Shown: positions 24,345-36,714, counted from the first letter of the stretch. The stretch: 64,000 bases of DNA from Vandiemenella viatica (GCA_031002005.1 CM061919.1:19601687-19665686), one strand, 5' to 3'. The notes: generated from the letters alone by a model not told the origin. Program-made: numbers and translations.

Positions 24345-25700
24345 TCTTGCTTATTTCATCTCTTATTCTTATTTCGCTGTCACCAGTCTCTCGACTGGTT
24401 TGATAAGATCCTCCATCCCTTCTTACTTTGCACTAATCACTTCATCTCAAAACACCTCTCTCAAAATTCGTCCTCCGTTATCTGCTTCATACATAATCAA
24501 TCCCGCATATCTTAAAAAAATACCCACCATCCTTTTTCTTCTTTTTGTAAGTTCCCCAATTTTCTTTTATCACCCTTCATTCCAAAAACACTTTAATTTC
24601 GTGACTTAACTGTCCACTTAATTTTACCGAGCGTGGTGGGTGTGCGTTAACGCTCTGGTCTCGCATTCGTTAGGAGATGGTTTCGAATCCCCGTCTGGGC
24701 ATCCAGATTTGGGTTTTCCATGGTTTCCCCAAATCACTCCAGATGCATGACGGGATGCTTCCTTCAAAAGTTCATGGCCAAATTCCTTCCCGCTCCTTGT
24801 CCAGTTCCATCCCGCCTCTAATAACCTTGACGTTGACGAGCCGTAAAAAAATCCACTTAATTTTAAGCATCCTTCTATAGCATCACATCCGAATGCTTCT
24901 CTTTTCCTTCTTTCTGGCATTCCTGAAGTCTATGCTTCGCTACTATTATGTCCTGTGTTTCATGCATAGAGTTTTAAAAAGTTATTTCTGAGTCTGATAT
25001 CAATATTTGAAACTAAAAGATTTCTCCTTTTCATAAAGTGCTATTTTGCTTTTAACACCATTCCTGCTTCGGCCATCAGTTGTAATTTTACTTCCTAAAT
25101 AATATAATTTATTTACTTCTACTTTTTCCTCCGATCACATTTATTTATTTAATCTATTATTATTCTACACCCATGAAGACTTCATTCCTATTATATCTTT
25201 TATACTTTTTTCTTGCCTGGATTTGTATTTGTTACAAAATCTTCCGTCAGCACTTTTTTTGCATGTCATTCAGTAGCACATGCTAACAGGACAATGTGAT
25301 CAGCAATTTCTATTATGCTGGTTTTGTCTTCGTGAACACTTAAGCCACATTCAAAGTTTTCTTTCACTTCTTTCATTGCTTCCTCCACAAATAAGTTAAA
25401 TAAAAGTGGGGATGAACTACAACCATGTCTGACACCCTTTTCAACTGACGCGTGTTTCTCATGATTCTCTACTACAGTATTATTAAAGCCGCTTGATTCT
25501 TATATATATAATGAAGTGTTCTTCTATCTTGATATTTCAGACCTGAGTTTTTTTTTATAATTTTGAACATCTTGTCGCTCCTAACATTATCAAAAGATTT
25601 TTTTCTAAATCAACAAACGCCATGAGAGTATCTTTGTTTTTTTTTGTGCGCAAAGTCAGAATTGATTTTCTTACAGCACTGTTTTTACTAAACCCAAACT
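24345..25700 (-). pseudogene. Dead LINE RT (Daphne-like), 5'-truncated
   Basis: On minus the order is FVDLEKN, FDNVRSDKMFKIIKKN, YIYKNQAAL, a frameshift, SSPLLFNLFVEEAMKEVKE, IEIADHIVLLA, then YLGSKITTDGRS and a C-terminal region ending near 24345. This is the same LINE family as 52557-55230. The catalytic FADD is changed to IADH. The copy has many stops, a SINE-A insertion at 24627-24851 and a 5' truncation near 25700, right at the duplication arm. Confidence 0.85.
24627..24851 (+). repeat. SINE-A with 14-bp target duplication
   Basis: A full tRNA-like head (GTGTGCGTTAACGCTCTGGTCTCGCATTCG, B box GTTTCGAATCC), the family body and a short A tail. TCCACTTAATTTTA occurs on both sides (24613-24626, 24852-24865), inside the LINE. 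The duplication proves retroposition. Confidence 0.95.
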
Positions 25701-25954
25701 GTTGCTACTGTTTACAGTCTAATGTCTATCATAGAATAAGCAACAATTTATTTTGCAAACATAAATATTGCGAAGTTTTATAGCCATTCAATGAGCACAT
25801 TATAGGAGGAAAACTGAGGCTTAAAATAGAAGTTCAGCGCAGGAATTTCAGTGTGGCGAGACCAATGTCAAAACGGAAACCAGTATTAAGCGCTTTATAA
25901 ACACTATGTTTCCGTCTACGGCTATATTTGATAATTACACTCCTACTGCAGAGT

Positions 25955-26175
25955 AATAACGGCTAAGGTTTTGGCCTCGCATTCGGGAGGACGCGGGTTC
26001 GAATCCCCGTCCGGGCATCCAGATTAAGGTTTTTCATGGTTTCCTCAATTCACATACTTCCTTCAAAAAGGCCATGGCCGAATTACTTCCCGCTCCATGT
26101 CCCCAGTCCCATCCTGCCTCTAATGACCTTAGCCGTCGCCGAGGCGTATAGCAATAAATAAACAAAAAAAAAATA
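25955..26175 (+). repeat. SINE-A, well preserved
   Basis: B box GGTTCGAATCC, CCGTCCGGGCATCCAG, GGCCATGGCCGAATTACTTCCC and an A-rich tail. The opposite arm lacks it, so it inserted after the duplication. A 16-base gap in the body distinguishes it. Confidence 0.9.
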
Positions 26176-26689
26176 AAATCCTATTAAAATTTCTTATCTT
26201 ACCACATTTCATTGAGACAGCAAATTTCTGTAATTTAGCAACCAATTTGACCTCTTTGCTCAAGTAAAATGTGAAGCAGGATTCATTTTTTTTTTTTTTA
26301 CATTTCTACAAAAAGATTAAAATGTTACATGTTTGGTTACAAGGAAAGCGATGAATTTTGCTAGTCATTTTTGGTTTAAAAAACTTCCTTAAACAACGCT
26401 ATTAATATCCCATATATGAGGGTCCTATATTCACTTTGTATTTGATGGCTACTAAAAATATAAAAAAAGGAGAGAGGGGCGAAACGAAGAGAGAGAGAGT
26501 AAATTAAATTTGAATTGAGTTTCTGATTTCAGAGATTAGTTTGAAACCCACTATCTCATCAAATAATTTCCCTTCTATAGATATATTATCATTTACGATT
26601 ATTAACTTTGTTTTATGTAGAATTTCAAATAATTTTATGGATGTCATCGTAGACCAAATACCACAAATGATGAAACAGTGAAACTAATG

Positions 26690-26915
26690 GGTAAATCGGT
26701 AACGCTATGGCTTCGCATTCGGGAGGACGCGGGTTTGAATCCCCATCCGGCAATCCAGATTTGGGTTTTCCTTCGTTTCTCCAAATCACTCAGGGTGAAT
26801 GGCGGGATTATTTCTTCGAAAATCCATATTCCGAATTCCTTCCCGTTCCTTGACTCCATTACCTTCCCACCTTTAATGACACCGAAGTCAACTAGTTGTA
26901 AAGCCAGAGGCATAA
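26690..26915 (+). repeat. SINE-A, shared with the opposite arm
   Basis: Inverted duplicate of 11881-12070, with B box GGTTTGAATCC. Confidence 0.9.
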
Positions 26916-27975
26916 AAAGAAATTGCTGCAGTAATATGATTTAGTTTCTCTTCTCGTTGACGACGGTGTGAACTCGTTATTGTCTACCTAAAGTCGCCAT
27001 ACCATCTGGTTTTGACGAGGTTAAAGCCAGAGGCTTTCATAGTTACGTGTGCAGTTTGTTAAGAAGCTCTCAGTTAAGAGTCTTTCCTTAAATATGTGAT
27101 TCCCTGACGCAAGTAGATAAGAGTTGACGTTATATTTTACACATAAGCCATTTGTACGTTCGACTTGTTTAAAATAGATACAAAAAAATCGAATTCCTAG
27201 ACTTTAGCCGGGGACCGCGCATTTATAAGACTAGAGTCTTAGCCACAAGCCCACGGAGATCATATTAATAGTCCGCTCGTGCAGTATGTAAACAACCCTC
27301 CAGATTCAGTTACATTCAACTTGCCTTAGACAATTTTTCGAAATAATCTCTATATAATCGTTTTATTGTTTTGTAGAACTAAAAATTCTCTATCTTTCAA
27401 CATTTCCACCCACTGCTTGGCCCACACACCTCATTATGTGTAGTATTTTAGGAAGGACTTAGTCAAATCAGTAGAAAAATAAATATCGTTATAGTTTTAC
27501 ACTAATCATTTGGGGTAAAATGTATCACTTAACCTCATATCAGCCGCCCATTATTGCAAAAAAATTTAATTACTACTTTAAACATATGTTTCAAGATCTG
27601 AATTTAAAAAAAGTTTTGCTGGAACAGTATTTCGTCCGGTTGAGGAGTGGTCGGTCATATCTGGCCATATACGACAGCCAATGCCGGGACAGAAAAAGGC
27701 CTTTCCTGTCTCGGGATTGGTCAGTAGCCTTTTACTGAAATATAGGGAAGATTAAAGTACTTCCCTGCCAATTAGAATCGTCAGTGGGTGGAGTCTTTCT
27801 TTTTTGTTCCAGGCATTGACATAGGGAAATGAATTACAGATGGAGCTGAATTAAATACCCGCCATTGTGATAGTTCGATGGGCGGAGCTAACAGAGTGCT
27901 TAAGTTTCCTGGGCAGATATTCAGTACGATGTTGCCGGAAAGTGCCAATTTAGGGAATTAGTTTCTGACACCCAT

Positions 27976-29172
27976 AGGCAGTTTTTTTTTTTTTTTGTCA
28001 AATTTATGAGAGTATTACATTATTGGTATGAATTAGAAAAAGCTCAAGACGCAGAAAATTCGGTATGTTGTGCAACGTATCCACTAAATGATGGGATAAA
28101 AGAGCTGGGATGGGAATCAATGTAATAAGTAATAACAGTAGGCGCGTGTGAATATCGTAACTGCAGGTCGGGTGCATCATGAGACCCATCGGTTTCGGAA
28201 TATATGTTAATTGCAGAAATTGGTGCATCTATCTAAATTTGTTCATCGTATTAAGTTTATTAATTTAAAATGTAGGGAATTAATTGAAATATTTAATCCA
28301 GTAGCGGTAGGAAAGACATCATGTCATGCGTGTCTGACTCCAGCCTAAATTTTGAATTATAAACAAACAATACAAAATGCAACTCCAAATTAACAAATCA
28401 TCAGAAGTGGAGAACTTAATTTTTAAAATTGTACCGCAATTAGAGAAAGGGTTTACAAAAAAAAAAAAAAAAAAAAAAAAAACACCTGTAATAAATATAT
28501 ATGTTATAGTGCCTGCTAATAGTAAAGGTCCCTTTAGACGACCCGACCTTGTATCCCTAAATCGTGACCACGCCTCTTCGGTCCTGATATCGGGTCGTCT
28601 AAAGTGAGTTCCTGGTCACTTTTTGAGGCGAGACCAGGAAGGGAAATCTGGTGGAAATGCCATCCGATTTGGGGTGAAAAGTTGGCTGTAACCATAGTGC
28701 TCTGAAAACTGGCCGTGAATGGGGGTCAATATGGTGAATTGTTTAGGTTGGGGGCTGCTGGTGCGGGGATGGAGGTAGGTGATGGAAGGGATACTGATTG
28801 TAGTTCCACGATCGGAAAATTACTAATGCTAAAGAAATAGATGAAGCTGCTGAAATAACGTACGGAGACAGAATTGGGAATGCGAAGGTTAGGGATGAAC
28901 AGTATTACTGGTAAAATGTAAAGGTATAATGAACAAAGTAATAGAATTTGTAAAATTAATAGAGATACATGAACCACAAATAATTATAGGAATAGAGTCT
29001 ATGTTAAAAGAAGAAGTACTAGACAGTGATGTTTCTCCCGATAGTTACACAGTGTGCTCAGGTGTGGCCCTAGCAAGTTTTTCAGGTGGTACGAGATCTC
29101 AATTGGGTCCCTAATAGCTTATTCCTGATTAAGGAGTTAAAACAGACTGAAATTAACACTCATTTTTTTACA
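27976..29172. other. Intergenic with A26 run
   Basis: A T run at 27981-27996 and an A run at 28457-28482 frame otherwise unrecognised sequence. The open frames are short and without motifs. Confidence 0.45.
28532..28604. repeat. 15-bp inverted repeat
   Basis: CTTTAGACGACCCGA (28532-28546) and its exact complement TCGGGTCGTCTAAAG (28590-28604) enclose 43 bases. It could be a very short TIR element; no target duplication is evident. Confidence 0.8.
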
Positions 29173-29397
29173 TCTTACTAGTATTATAAATGTAAAATTT
29201 TGTTTGCCTGGACGTTTGTTACTGTTTCACGACGAAACGGCTTAGGATAAAATCTGGAATAATGTAGGCCTATTGGGTATCTACTTTTATCCCGATCAAA
29301 AAAGTAGTTCCTCGGGATTCGAATACATATACGAATGGGTTATAAATTATACTTGAGCAAAGCTACGGTCAGAAGATATTCTTTTCATATCAATAAA
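29173..29397 (+). mobile_element. Helitron 5'-end fragment
   Basis: A|TCTTACTAGTATTATAAATG matches the Helitron 5' consensus of this window. It meets the CTAG of the next, oppositely oriented element. Confidence 0.5.
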
Positions 29398-30220
29398 CTA
29401 GCTCGTACCCGCGACTTCGTACGCGTGGATTAAGAATTTTTTGCCAGAATTATATATAGAAAGTTGTTGGTAACGAAGAATTGGTCCCAAAAATATCGAG
29501 TCGGAATAATATGACAGGAAAGCTATCACTATATCATTGTACCGTCGAACATGTCTCTTGAAGAGAATCAATTTCCAACATATTTCTGTCACCATTCGAT
29601 AAGGTCTCAAAATTTCGTGACTACAACTGTTAATCATACTGAAAAAAATATCCTGTGCCCTTCATACAGATTTCCTAATAAAATTCCATCACATCAATAT
29701 AGCCATTTAGTCGTCAAAACGTAACAAAAGGCAGAGACTTACTTCCGTATTTATAATAATACTACTGTGGTTCACACTCACACACTGACTGCAAACAACT
29801 CCTGAGGAATCAGTATAAACTTTCTAATATCTACAGTTTAACATTCAATTCGAATAACCTACGGCCCAGGCCTGACTCTTACAATGAAAAACAATTTTTA
29901 AACATCTTAGCATCCACGGAGATTTGAACCGGAGACCCGACATTCGTAAGCAAGCGATTTAACCACTGAGCTGCTAGTCCACTACACGCAAACACGCTAA
30001 TGAGACGTCCATATCCAACGTGTCTTTCTAACGCCGTATTTCGAAGTTATGAGACAACATGTGTTATGTATACAGATAATTTTTCAACCAAATGTAGACG
30101 GTATTTTTCTCCTTGTTTCAAAGTGTGCAAAGTTTCATCGAGATCTGATGAAAACTGTGGATTTGTATGAAGAAAAAACAAACTAACAAACATACATACA
30201 TTCATCTTTATATATAAAGA
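29398..30220 (-). mobile_element. Non-autonomous Helitron, 823 bp
   Basis: On minus it starts A|TCTTTATATATAAAGATGAATG (30220) and ends ACGCGTACGAAGTCGCGGGTACGAG then CTAG|T (29398). Inside, near 29915-29985, is a tRNA-like segment with TCAGTGGTTAAATCG and CGGTTCAAATCTCC. It has no coding capacity. Confidence 0.8.
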
Positions 30221-30227
30221 TAGCTGA

Positions 30228-30893
30228 TATCAGCTATCCTTAGTACGCGTGGATTAAGAATTTCGGTGTCAGAATTGAATATAGAATGCTTTTGGTGACG
30301 TAGGATTGGTCCCAAACAACACCGAGTCGGCATAATATGACCCGAAAGCCATCACTATATCATTCTACCGTCAAACCTGTCTCATAAAGAGAATCAATTA
30401 CGATCATATTTAAAAACAGAAAAACAAACGAAGGTGAGGGGATGGGGAGAGGGGAGTAATTAACTAAGGAGAGCTTTATTTCAGCTTGGTCTTTTCTTCT
30501 TTCCTCAGCATTAAGATCCGATTCTTGGGTTCTAATAACTTCACCTGCTCGTGTTCTGCTAGAGCTATACCTTAGGCCAGTTTACGCCCGCAAGGCATGT
30601 CAAAAAGTAGGCAAAATAAATTGGTGCCAGAATCTATTAACAAATCATACACTAACATAATGCGCGAGAAGTACAACTTGAGCAACACACGTCTGTCACC
30701 ATTCGATAAGTTCCCAAAATTTCGTGACTACAACTGTTATTCATACCAAAAAAAAAGGTTATGTGCCCTTCCTACAGATACAAAGTATATCCTTGTCAAA
30801 TTCCATCAATATCGGTATAGCCATTTATTCGTCAAAACTTAAGAAAAAGACAGAAACTTACTTCCGCATTTATAATATTATTAATGCAGATCA
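30228..30893 (-). mobile_element. Related Helitron fragment with worn 3' end
   Basis: It repeats the 3' part of the preceding element (CCACGCGTAC without the GAAGTCGCG block) and reaches a 5'-end-like TCTGCATTAATAATATTATAAATG at 30893. About 200 bases of unrelated sequence lie in its middle. Confidence 0.55.
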
Positions 30894-31381
30894 CACAGAC
30901 ACTGAATGCGGGAGTAACAACCCCTGAGCGATCAATACAACGTAAAAAAGTGTACATCTACAGCATTGCTAGACTACTTACGATTTGCCTCGCATTGCAC
31001 CCCTAAATTTGTGATATTTATAGTTTAACATGTAATCCGAACAACCGAAGGTCCAGGCGTGACTCATACGATCAAACTTTTTTTTAAATATCTTTGCTTC
31101 CACCACTTGCTTTAACCACTGAGCTACCAGACTGCTATATTGAAAGGTAATACGAAGACCTACACATCCTACACGTCTGTCTTTCGCCGTTCAGTAATTT
31201 TTCAAAATTATATGACAACATGTATTATTTATACAGAAAATGTATGCTATAGTAATATTAATCCCAAATAAGCATCTCCTCGTCAAATCTCATCATGATC
31301 GAACAATTTAACACCGAATTCAAAAATTCATTCACGCGCGAAAACATGGAAAAACATCCCCACTTTACCACATCGTGTGGA
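30894..31381. repeat. Direct repeat, left of the CR1 fragment
   Basis: Homologous in the same orientation to 33051-33511. Both end in CATTCACGCGCGAAAACATGG then CCACAT. It includes a tRNA-like remnant (TTAACCACTGAGCTACCAG). Confidence 0.75.
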
Positions 31382-32925
31382 ATTAGAGATGAATCCGATA
31401 GCAATTGATAGCGTAGGTATTGTAAAGCAATTAAAACTGCTGAAGTGGGGTAAAGCGCCTGGTCTCGATGGTATACCGGTAAGAGTATTTTCGGAATACG
31501 CGGAGGATATTGAACCATTTCTATCAGATGTAGTCCGTAGATCTTTAGAATAGAGAAAACGTACCTTCTAGCTGGAAAATAGCCCAGGTAATTCCCGTAT
31601 TCAAGAAAGGAGATCGGAGTGATCCTAGGAATTATCGACTTAAATCTCTAACATCGGTCTGCAGCAGAGTTCTGGAACAAGTCATATACTCGAACTATAT
31701 GAAGTTTCTAGATGAGAACGAGTTACTTATACCATGTCAACACGGATTTCGGAAGAAGAGATCGTGTGAAACACAATTGGGCCTATTTTCCCACGACATA
31801 ATGAAAGTTATCGATGCAGTTTCGCAAGTTGATACAGGTTTCTTGGATTTTCAGAAAGTCTTTGATTATGTGCCGCACAACCGACTTTTAGCGAAGATTC
31901 GAGCTTACGGTATTTCGGCCCAGATCTGCGAGTGAATAAGTGATTTTCTATCTGGTAGATCACAGTATGTCGTTGTTGACGGGGAAGCCTCTTCCAAGAT
32001 AAATGTTACTTCGGGCGTCACTCAAGGAAGCGTAATAGGACCACTTCTTTTCTTAATATTTCTAAACGATCTAGGCGACAACGTAAAATGCTGGTTGCGA
32101 TTGTTTGCCGAAGATGCGGTTATGTATAGGGAAATAAGGTGCTCCAATGATTGCTTAGAAATTCAGCGCAATTTGGATACTATTTTCGAGTGGTGCCGTA
32201 AATGGCAGCTTACACTTAATTGCAAAAAGTGTAAGGCAGTGCGGATAAGTAACAAGAAGAATCAGTACAAAATAAACAATTCAGCTGTTGACACGATTGA
32301 TTCCGTGAAGTATCTGGGGGTGATAGTACAAAGCAACATGAAATGGGACTTGCACGTAACTTCCGTCGTATGCAAGGCTAATTCTAAATTACGATTCATA
32401 GGTCGTATTTTGAGGAATTGTAATGCTTATACAAAGGAAATAGCGTATAAAACACTAGTGCGTCCGCATCTGGATTACTTTTCTGGGGTTTCGGATCCGT
32501 ATCGCAAGGTTCTGACTGACTCAGTTGAGAGGGTGCAGAGGAGGGCCGATGGATTCGTGACTTGCTGTTACAGCCCTTATGAAAGCCAGGGCCGCATTTA
32601 AGCATAGGCTACATAGGCTGTAGCCTAGGGGCCCGCACCACAAAGGGGGCAAAGGGGGGCCCGCACTACACACAACCCTCGCCTGGGCAGTAGTTTGGAA
32701 CACAGACGACGTAGCTTGCGTTCGAATTTATTGGAGAATATGCCAAAAAAAAAATTTCGATTGCAATGAAATACTTCTTCCGCCAACCTATTTAGGTCAC
32801 AATGACCGGAGGGATAAGATTAGAGAAATAAGATGCCGTCTTGATGCTTTTATGTATTCCTCCTTTCCTCGCACTATTCGGGATTGGAATGCGCGGGTTT
32901 AGGATTGGTGCTTAGCACCCTCTGC
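31382..32925 (+). pseudogene. CR1/L2-like LINE RT, truncated
   Basis: The RT blocks are, in order: WGKAPGLDGIPVR, WKIAQVIPVFKKGDRSDPRNYR, CQHGFRKKRSCETQLG, LDFQKVFDYVPHNRLL, TSGVTQGSVIGPLLFLIF, then a changed catalytic motif LFAEDAV (FADD to FAED, 32104-32115), VKYLGVIVQSNMKWDLHV and, after a break, PTYLGHNDRRDKIREIRCRL with FPRTIRDWNAR. This matches the CR1/L2 group of LINEs. Stops near 31553 and 31933 and a foreign stretch at about 32595-32755 (GC-rich GGGGCCCGCA pieces) interrupt it. The endonuclease is missing. Confidence 0.85.
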
Positions 32926-33050
32926 CACCCACAATGTTTGTGATTTGCAGAGAATGGATGTAGAGGATGTAGTAGATCCGTTTAGCCCAAGAAACGTAAC
33001 AAACAGACAGGGAGACAGAGTTACTTTCGCATTTATAATATTAGTATAGA

Positions 33051-33511
33051 TTAGTGGAGATCACACACTCACTGACTGCGATAGTAACAACCCCTGAGGC
33101 ATCAATATAACGTAAAAAGGTGTATACCTACTGTATTGCTAGAGTACCTACGATTTGTCTCTTATTGCATCCCTAAACTTGTGTAATCTACAGCTTAAAA
33201 TGCAATCCGGACAACCGACGGTCCAGGCGTGACTCATACAATCAGAAATAAAAGCAAGCGCTTTAACCACTGAGCTACCAGCACAGATAGTACAGTGACC
33301 TATACATCCTACATTTCTGTCTATCGCCGTTCAGTAATTTTTCAAAATTATATGACAACATGTATTATTTATACAGAAATAGTTTGCTATAGTAATACTA
33401 ATGCCAAATAAGCATCTCCTCATCAAATTTCATCACGATCGGACTATTTAACACTGAATTCAAAAATTCATTCACGCGCGAAAACATGGAAAACATCCCC
33501 ACCTTACCACA
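33051..33511. repeat. Direct repeat, right of the CR1 fragment
   Basis: Second copy of 30894-31381. A Helitron-type 5' end (minus: A|TCTATACTAATATTATAAATGCG, terminus 33050) borders it on the left. Confidence 0.75.
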
Positions 33512-33675
33512 TAAACTTTACATAAACAAGTATGCTGTGTCCATCCTAACACGAAGTAGCATTTCATCGTCAAATTTCATCTCGATCTGATTATCCGTTT
33601 AATCCAAGAAATGTAACAAACAGACAGAGTGAGAGATAGACAGAGTTACTTTCGGATTTATAATATTAGTATAGA
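33512..33675 (-). mobile_element. Helitron 5' end
   Basis: On minus: A|TCTATACTAATATTATAAATCCGAAAGTAACTCTGTCTATC, terminus 33675. It continues the same family as the end at 33050. Confidence 0.65.
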
Positions 33676-33899
33676 TACACAGAATACTTTAAAAAATGAT
33701 AATACACGAAAAATTCAATAAACTCGGTTATATCGTAAATGTATACACGTATGGCATGGAATAGATTGTAGCATAAAGAAACCGAAACACAGTGCCATCT
33801 ACTGGATAGTTACCCAACCTAGATAGCAAATTGTTGTGTCGATAAATTAATACATCGCCAAATGTTAGAATCTTATGGAACTATAATCATAATTTCGTG

Positions 33900-34178
33900 T
33901 GGTCGTAATGACCTGGTGACAGGGTTTCTATTGGCTGCGCATTCCGCCCGTGTCGTAGCCGCCTTAACCTAGCCCGACAATCCTGCCGGGTATAGGGGAC
34001 CTACAGTTTAACGTGGAATCCGAACCACTTCACTTTGTACAGCAAGCTGCGCCAGAGGTGAAGGCCGGGTTAAGCGCCCACGAAAATCCCCGGCGAGAAA
34101 AGGATTCGAACCGGGGACCTTTCGATCTCCAGTCAGACGCCTTAAACACTGAGTCACCAGACCGCTCAAACTTACAGA
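33900..34178 (-). repeat. SINE-B, best preserved copy
   Basis: On minus: GAGCGGTCTGGTGACTCAGTG head, B box CCGGTTCGAATCC, body through GGTTCGGATTCCACGTTAAAC to CACCAGGTCATTACGACC. Here it is outside the Helitron copies. Confidence 0.85.
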
Positions 34179-34199
34179 ACTTACAAGTAATTACAAACC

Positions 34200-34385
34200 A
34201 TTATCTTATGACAAACATTTAATTCGCAATAATAAATATCGAGTTCAATAATCGAGATAAAAACTATACTAACTATTAAGTTGGACCAGATTACACAGTA
34301 AGCCAAACTTAATCAAAATCGGTTAAGTAGTTTCGGAGTTTATCTCGGACAAACATCATGACGCAAGATTTATATATATATAAGA
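34200..34385 (-). mobile_element. Helitron 5' end, another subfamily
   Basis: On minus: A|TCTTATATATATATAAATCTTGCG, then CATGATGTTTGTCCGAG. I could not place the 3' end. Confidence 0.55.
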
Positions 34386-34639
34386 TAACTCAAACCTGAG
34401 AAAGATTATGATGGCAGTGGTATGAATGAGAAACTACAGTAAAAAGGAACACTATATGTTTGAAAAGGTTAATTTAAGCTACACAATGCTCTCTTCACGC
34501 ATGCGGCAAATTCAGATAATTTTTTTTGTTAATAAGAAACAACTAAAAGTCCTAGATTGTCACTTTCCTCGCATTTGCGCTTGGGAAATATTATTTTCTA
34601 TACATAAAATTGGAAGATCTGACAGTCTATCTTGAGTCT

Positions 34640-36560
34640 GAGTTTACCTTAAATAAGCTTTAATTTAATGAAACTTCGTTCTTCTTTAGCGACAGTTACA
34701 GGTACAGTCAGCAAAATTCCAAGTGCTGTCCATACATTCGGAAATATATCCTGTCAACCATTTTGTTTCATAAGTTAAACTTCTATTGGTTCTGCTCATT
34801 CAAACCCCATCAACAATAGTTTCAGTTAGAAAGTTCTGCAACCAATTCACAAACAGATATGTCGCATATTTCTCCAATAGTTAAACTTATTTCTAAATCT
34901 GCACGGAATTATTCCAAATATAACTTTTCAGAAACTGTTTTGATGATATGTAAGAACGACACGGTATCATTAAATTTTGATAGTTGTGTAAATTTGGTGA
35001 CTAACGCTTTCTCAATTGTATTGATCATATGCTAAAACATGTTCATTGTAAACAATTCCTTAGGATCTGTTGCTATCTCATGTGGTGCCTCATACTCTTC
35101 TTCCTTCGGTATCTGACTAGCTTAGTAATAGGATCTATCCCCGTCTGAGAAGTAATTTATCTAGCTGTTAACGAGCAGACGAATCACGGTACTCTTTCTC
35201 AAATTTTGAGCTATTTTCCAGGAATTTTGAAGCGTTTCATAAATCCACTTTCAATCTGCTTGCAATATTTACTTGAAACAATGCTCCATTGCTGCAACTA
35301 AATAATTGTTTCCAGAAGGGGGTCGCAAAGTGTATAGTGGTAATAACGAACTTCAACGAGGCTAGAAACTCAATTCTGAAAACGAGTTTGGCAATATTAT
35401 TATTATTATTATTTAGGAAATACGGACAAGGAAACCGATTTAACTGGTGTTTTGCCGGCACCTGCTATTACCAAATTTAATCACACCTACGTGGATTAAA
35501 AAATGCTTGAAGATATTGGTTCAAAATTCTGCTTTGGAATCCTTTGTTTCCTCCTATCATATTGGATCCCCATGTCCCGAAGACTCACCGGCCTGTAAGT
35601 GTCAACAAAAGCATTGTTAAAGATAATTGTTCGACGTGACTGACATCAGGAGTTAAATTCAGTATGTTGGAAAATTATTTAGATGCCTTAACCATAATTA
35701 AAATTTTATTACGAACTGTTTGAATACATTTAAAAAATAATAGACATTTGTCACCTGATTAGCAATTGCGGAGATGCCTCATCACCACAGGGTCATATTT
35801 TCCTAGCAACAGAAACATATCCAAGAAGTTATCATTATTAAAAGTATTTAGTATTTCGAATCCAAGGTTTCCTCTGCACAAGAAATTATTGCATGTTAAA
35901 AAGAATACTTTGGACATCATTCATTCGAGGATGGGATATTTCTTCTTTTGTCTGTATTTACAAATGCTTGTCTATTGCACTGAAGTTCTTTAATCTAATT
36001 AGCGATTCTATCCAGCTGAGCATGTATGCTGATAATTTGAGGAAGTTTCGTGAGTTTTGAAACGCTCTGAGAATTAACTCGAGTAATCAAATCCTTCTTT
36101 TCCCAAATAATAGTGAGACCTTGTGCTGAATAAACAACAGTATAATCAATATAATTTATCTACAGATTTACAGTAAACAAACCATCTTCTTTTATAAGTT
36201 TCTTCATTTGGGATTACTCTATGAAAATTCTTATTTTTAAAACGACGTCCAAGATTATTTCCTTGGATTTTTTCGTTGCTCAAATAATTATTTCATCTCT
36301 GGCTACAGACTCAATGAGCGACGATTTAGAAACATCATCAAAACTTTTAATATAGAAGGAGACGGTGGTGGTATGTCTGGAAAATCCTATTCTGTAATAT
36401 TTTGAACTACAGACGATGTTCCAGCCTTAGCTAAATCTTCTCGTACATGCTGCTCTCTATCATCATTAGCTCGTATGAAGAACTCCTTTAAAATAAGTTT
36501 TCTTCCGTCGCGTTAAACTAGTACTGGTGACGACGATTCAGAATTCTTAACTCTAAAAAA
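34640..36560 (-). pseudogene. hAT transposase (TTF-zinc-finger type), decayed
   Basis: No long frame remains, but the minus strand keeps the order of a ZMYM1-like hAT transposase. Near 36270-36150 is the TTF-type region: NNLGRRFKNKNFHRVIPNEE then RRWFVYCKSVDKLY. At about 35800 is NNDNFLDMFLLLGKYDPVVM. At 35680-35540 are LTPDVSHVEQLS and WGSNMIGGNKGFQSRIL. At about 34745-34670 is the hAT dimerisation domain FPNVWTALGILLTVPVTVA..ERSF. Stops occur every few dozen codons. I did not find its terminal inverted repeats. Confidence 0.75.
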
Positions 36561-36714
36561 TTTTGCAAACAATTTTTTTTCTAAGTAGCGACCTGTCCTG
36601 TCTGTAAAAGATTCAATATGGTTTGTACGTATTTACAATACCAACGTTAATTGCAATCATCCAAGGTCTAACTTGGTAGAAATAGATAAGTAAGCTGAAC
36701 CTCGCCCCATTAAC

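Larger units (their letters stand above)
25700..27975 (-). repeat. Right arm of the inverted duplication
   Basis: Inverted counterpart of 6643-7137, 11410-12324 and 23067-23641 taken together. It is contiguous here apart from one SINE-A (25955-26175) and about 145 unmatched bases (27320-27465). It therefore shows the layout before the Helitron insertions. Confidence 0.85.
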
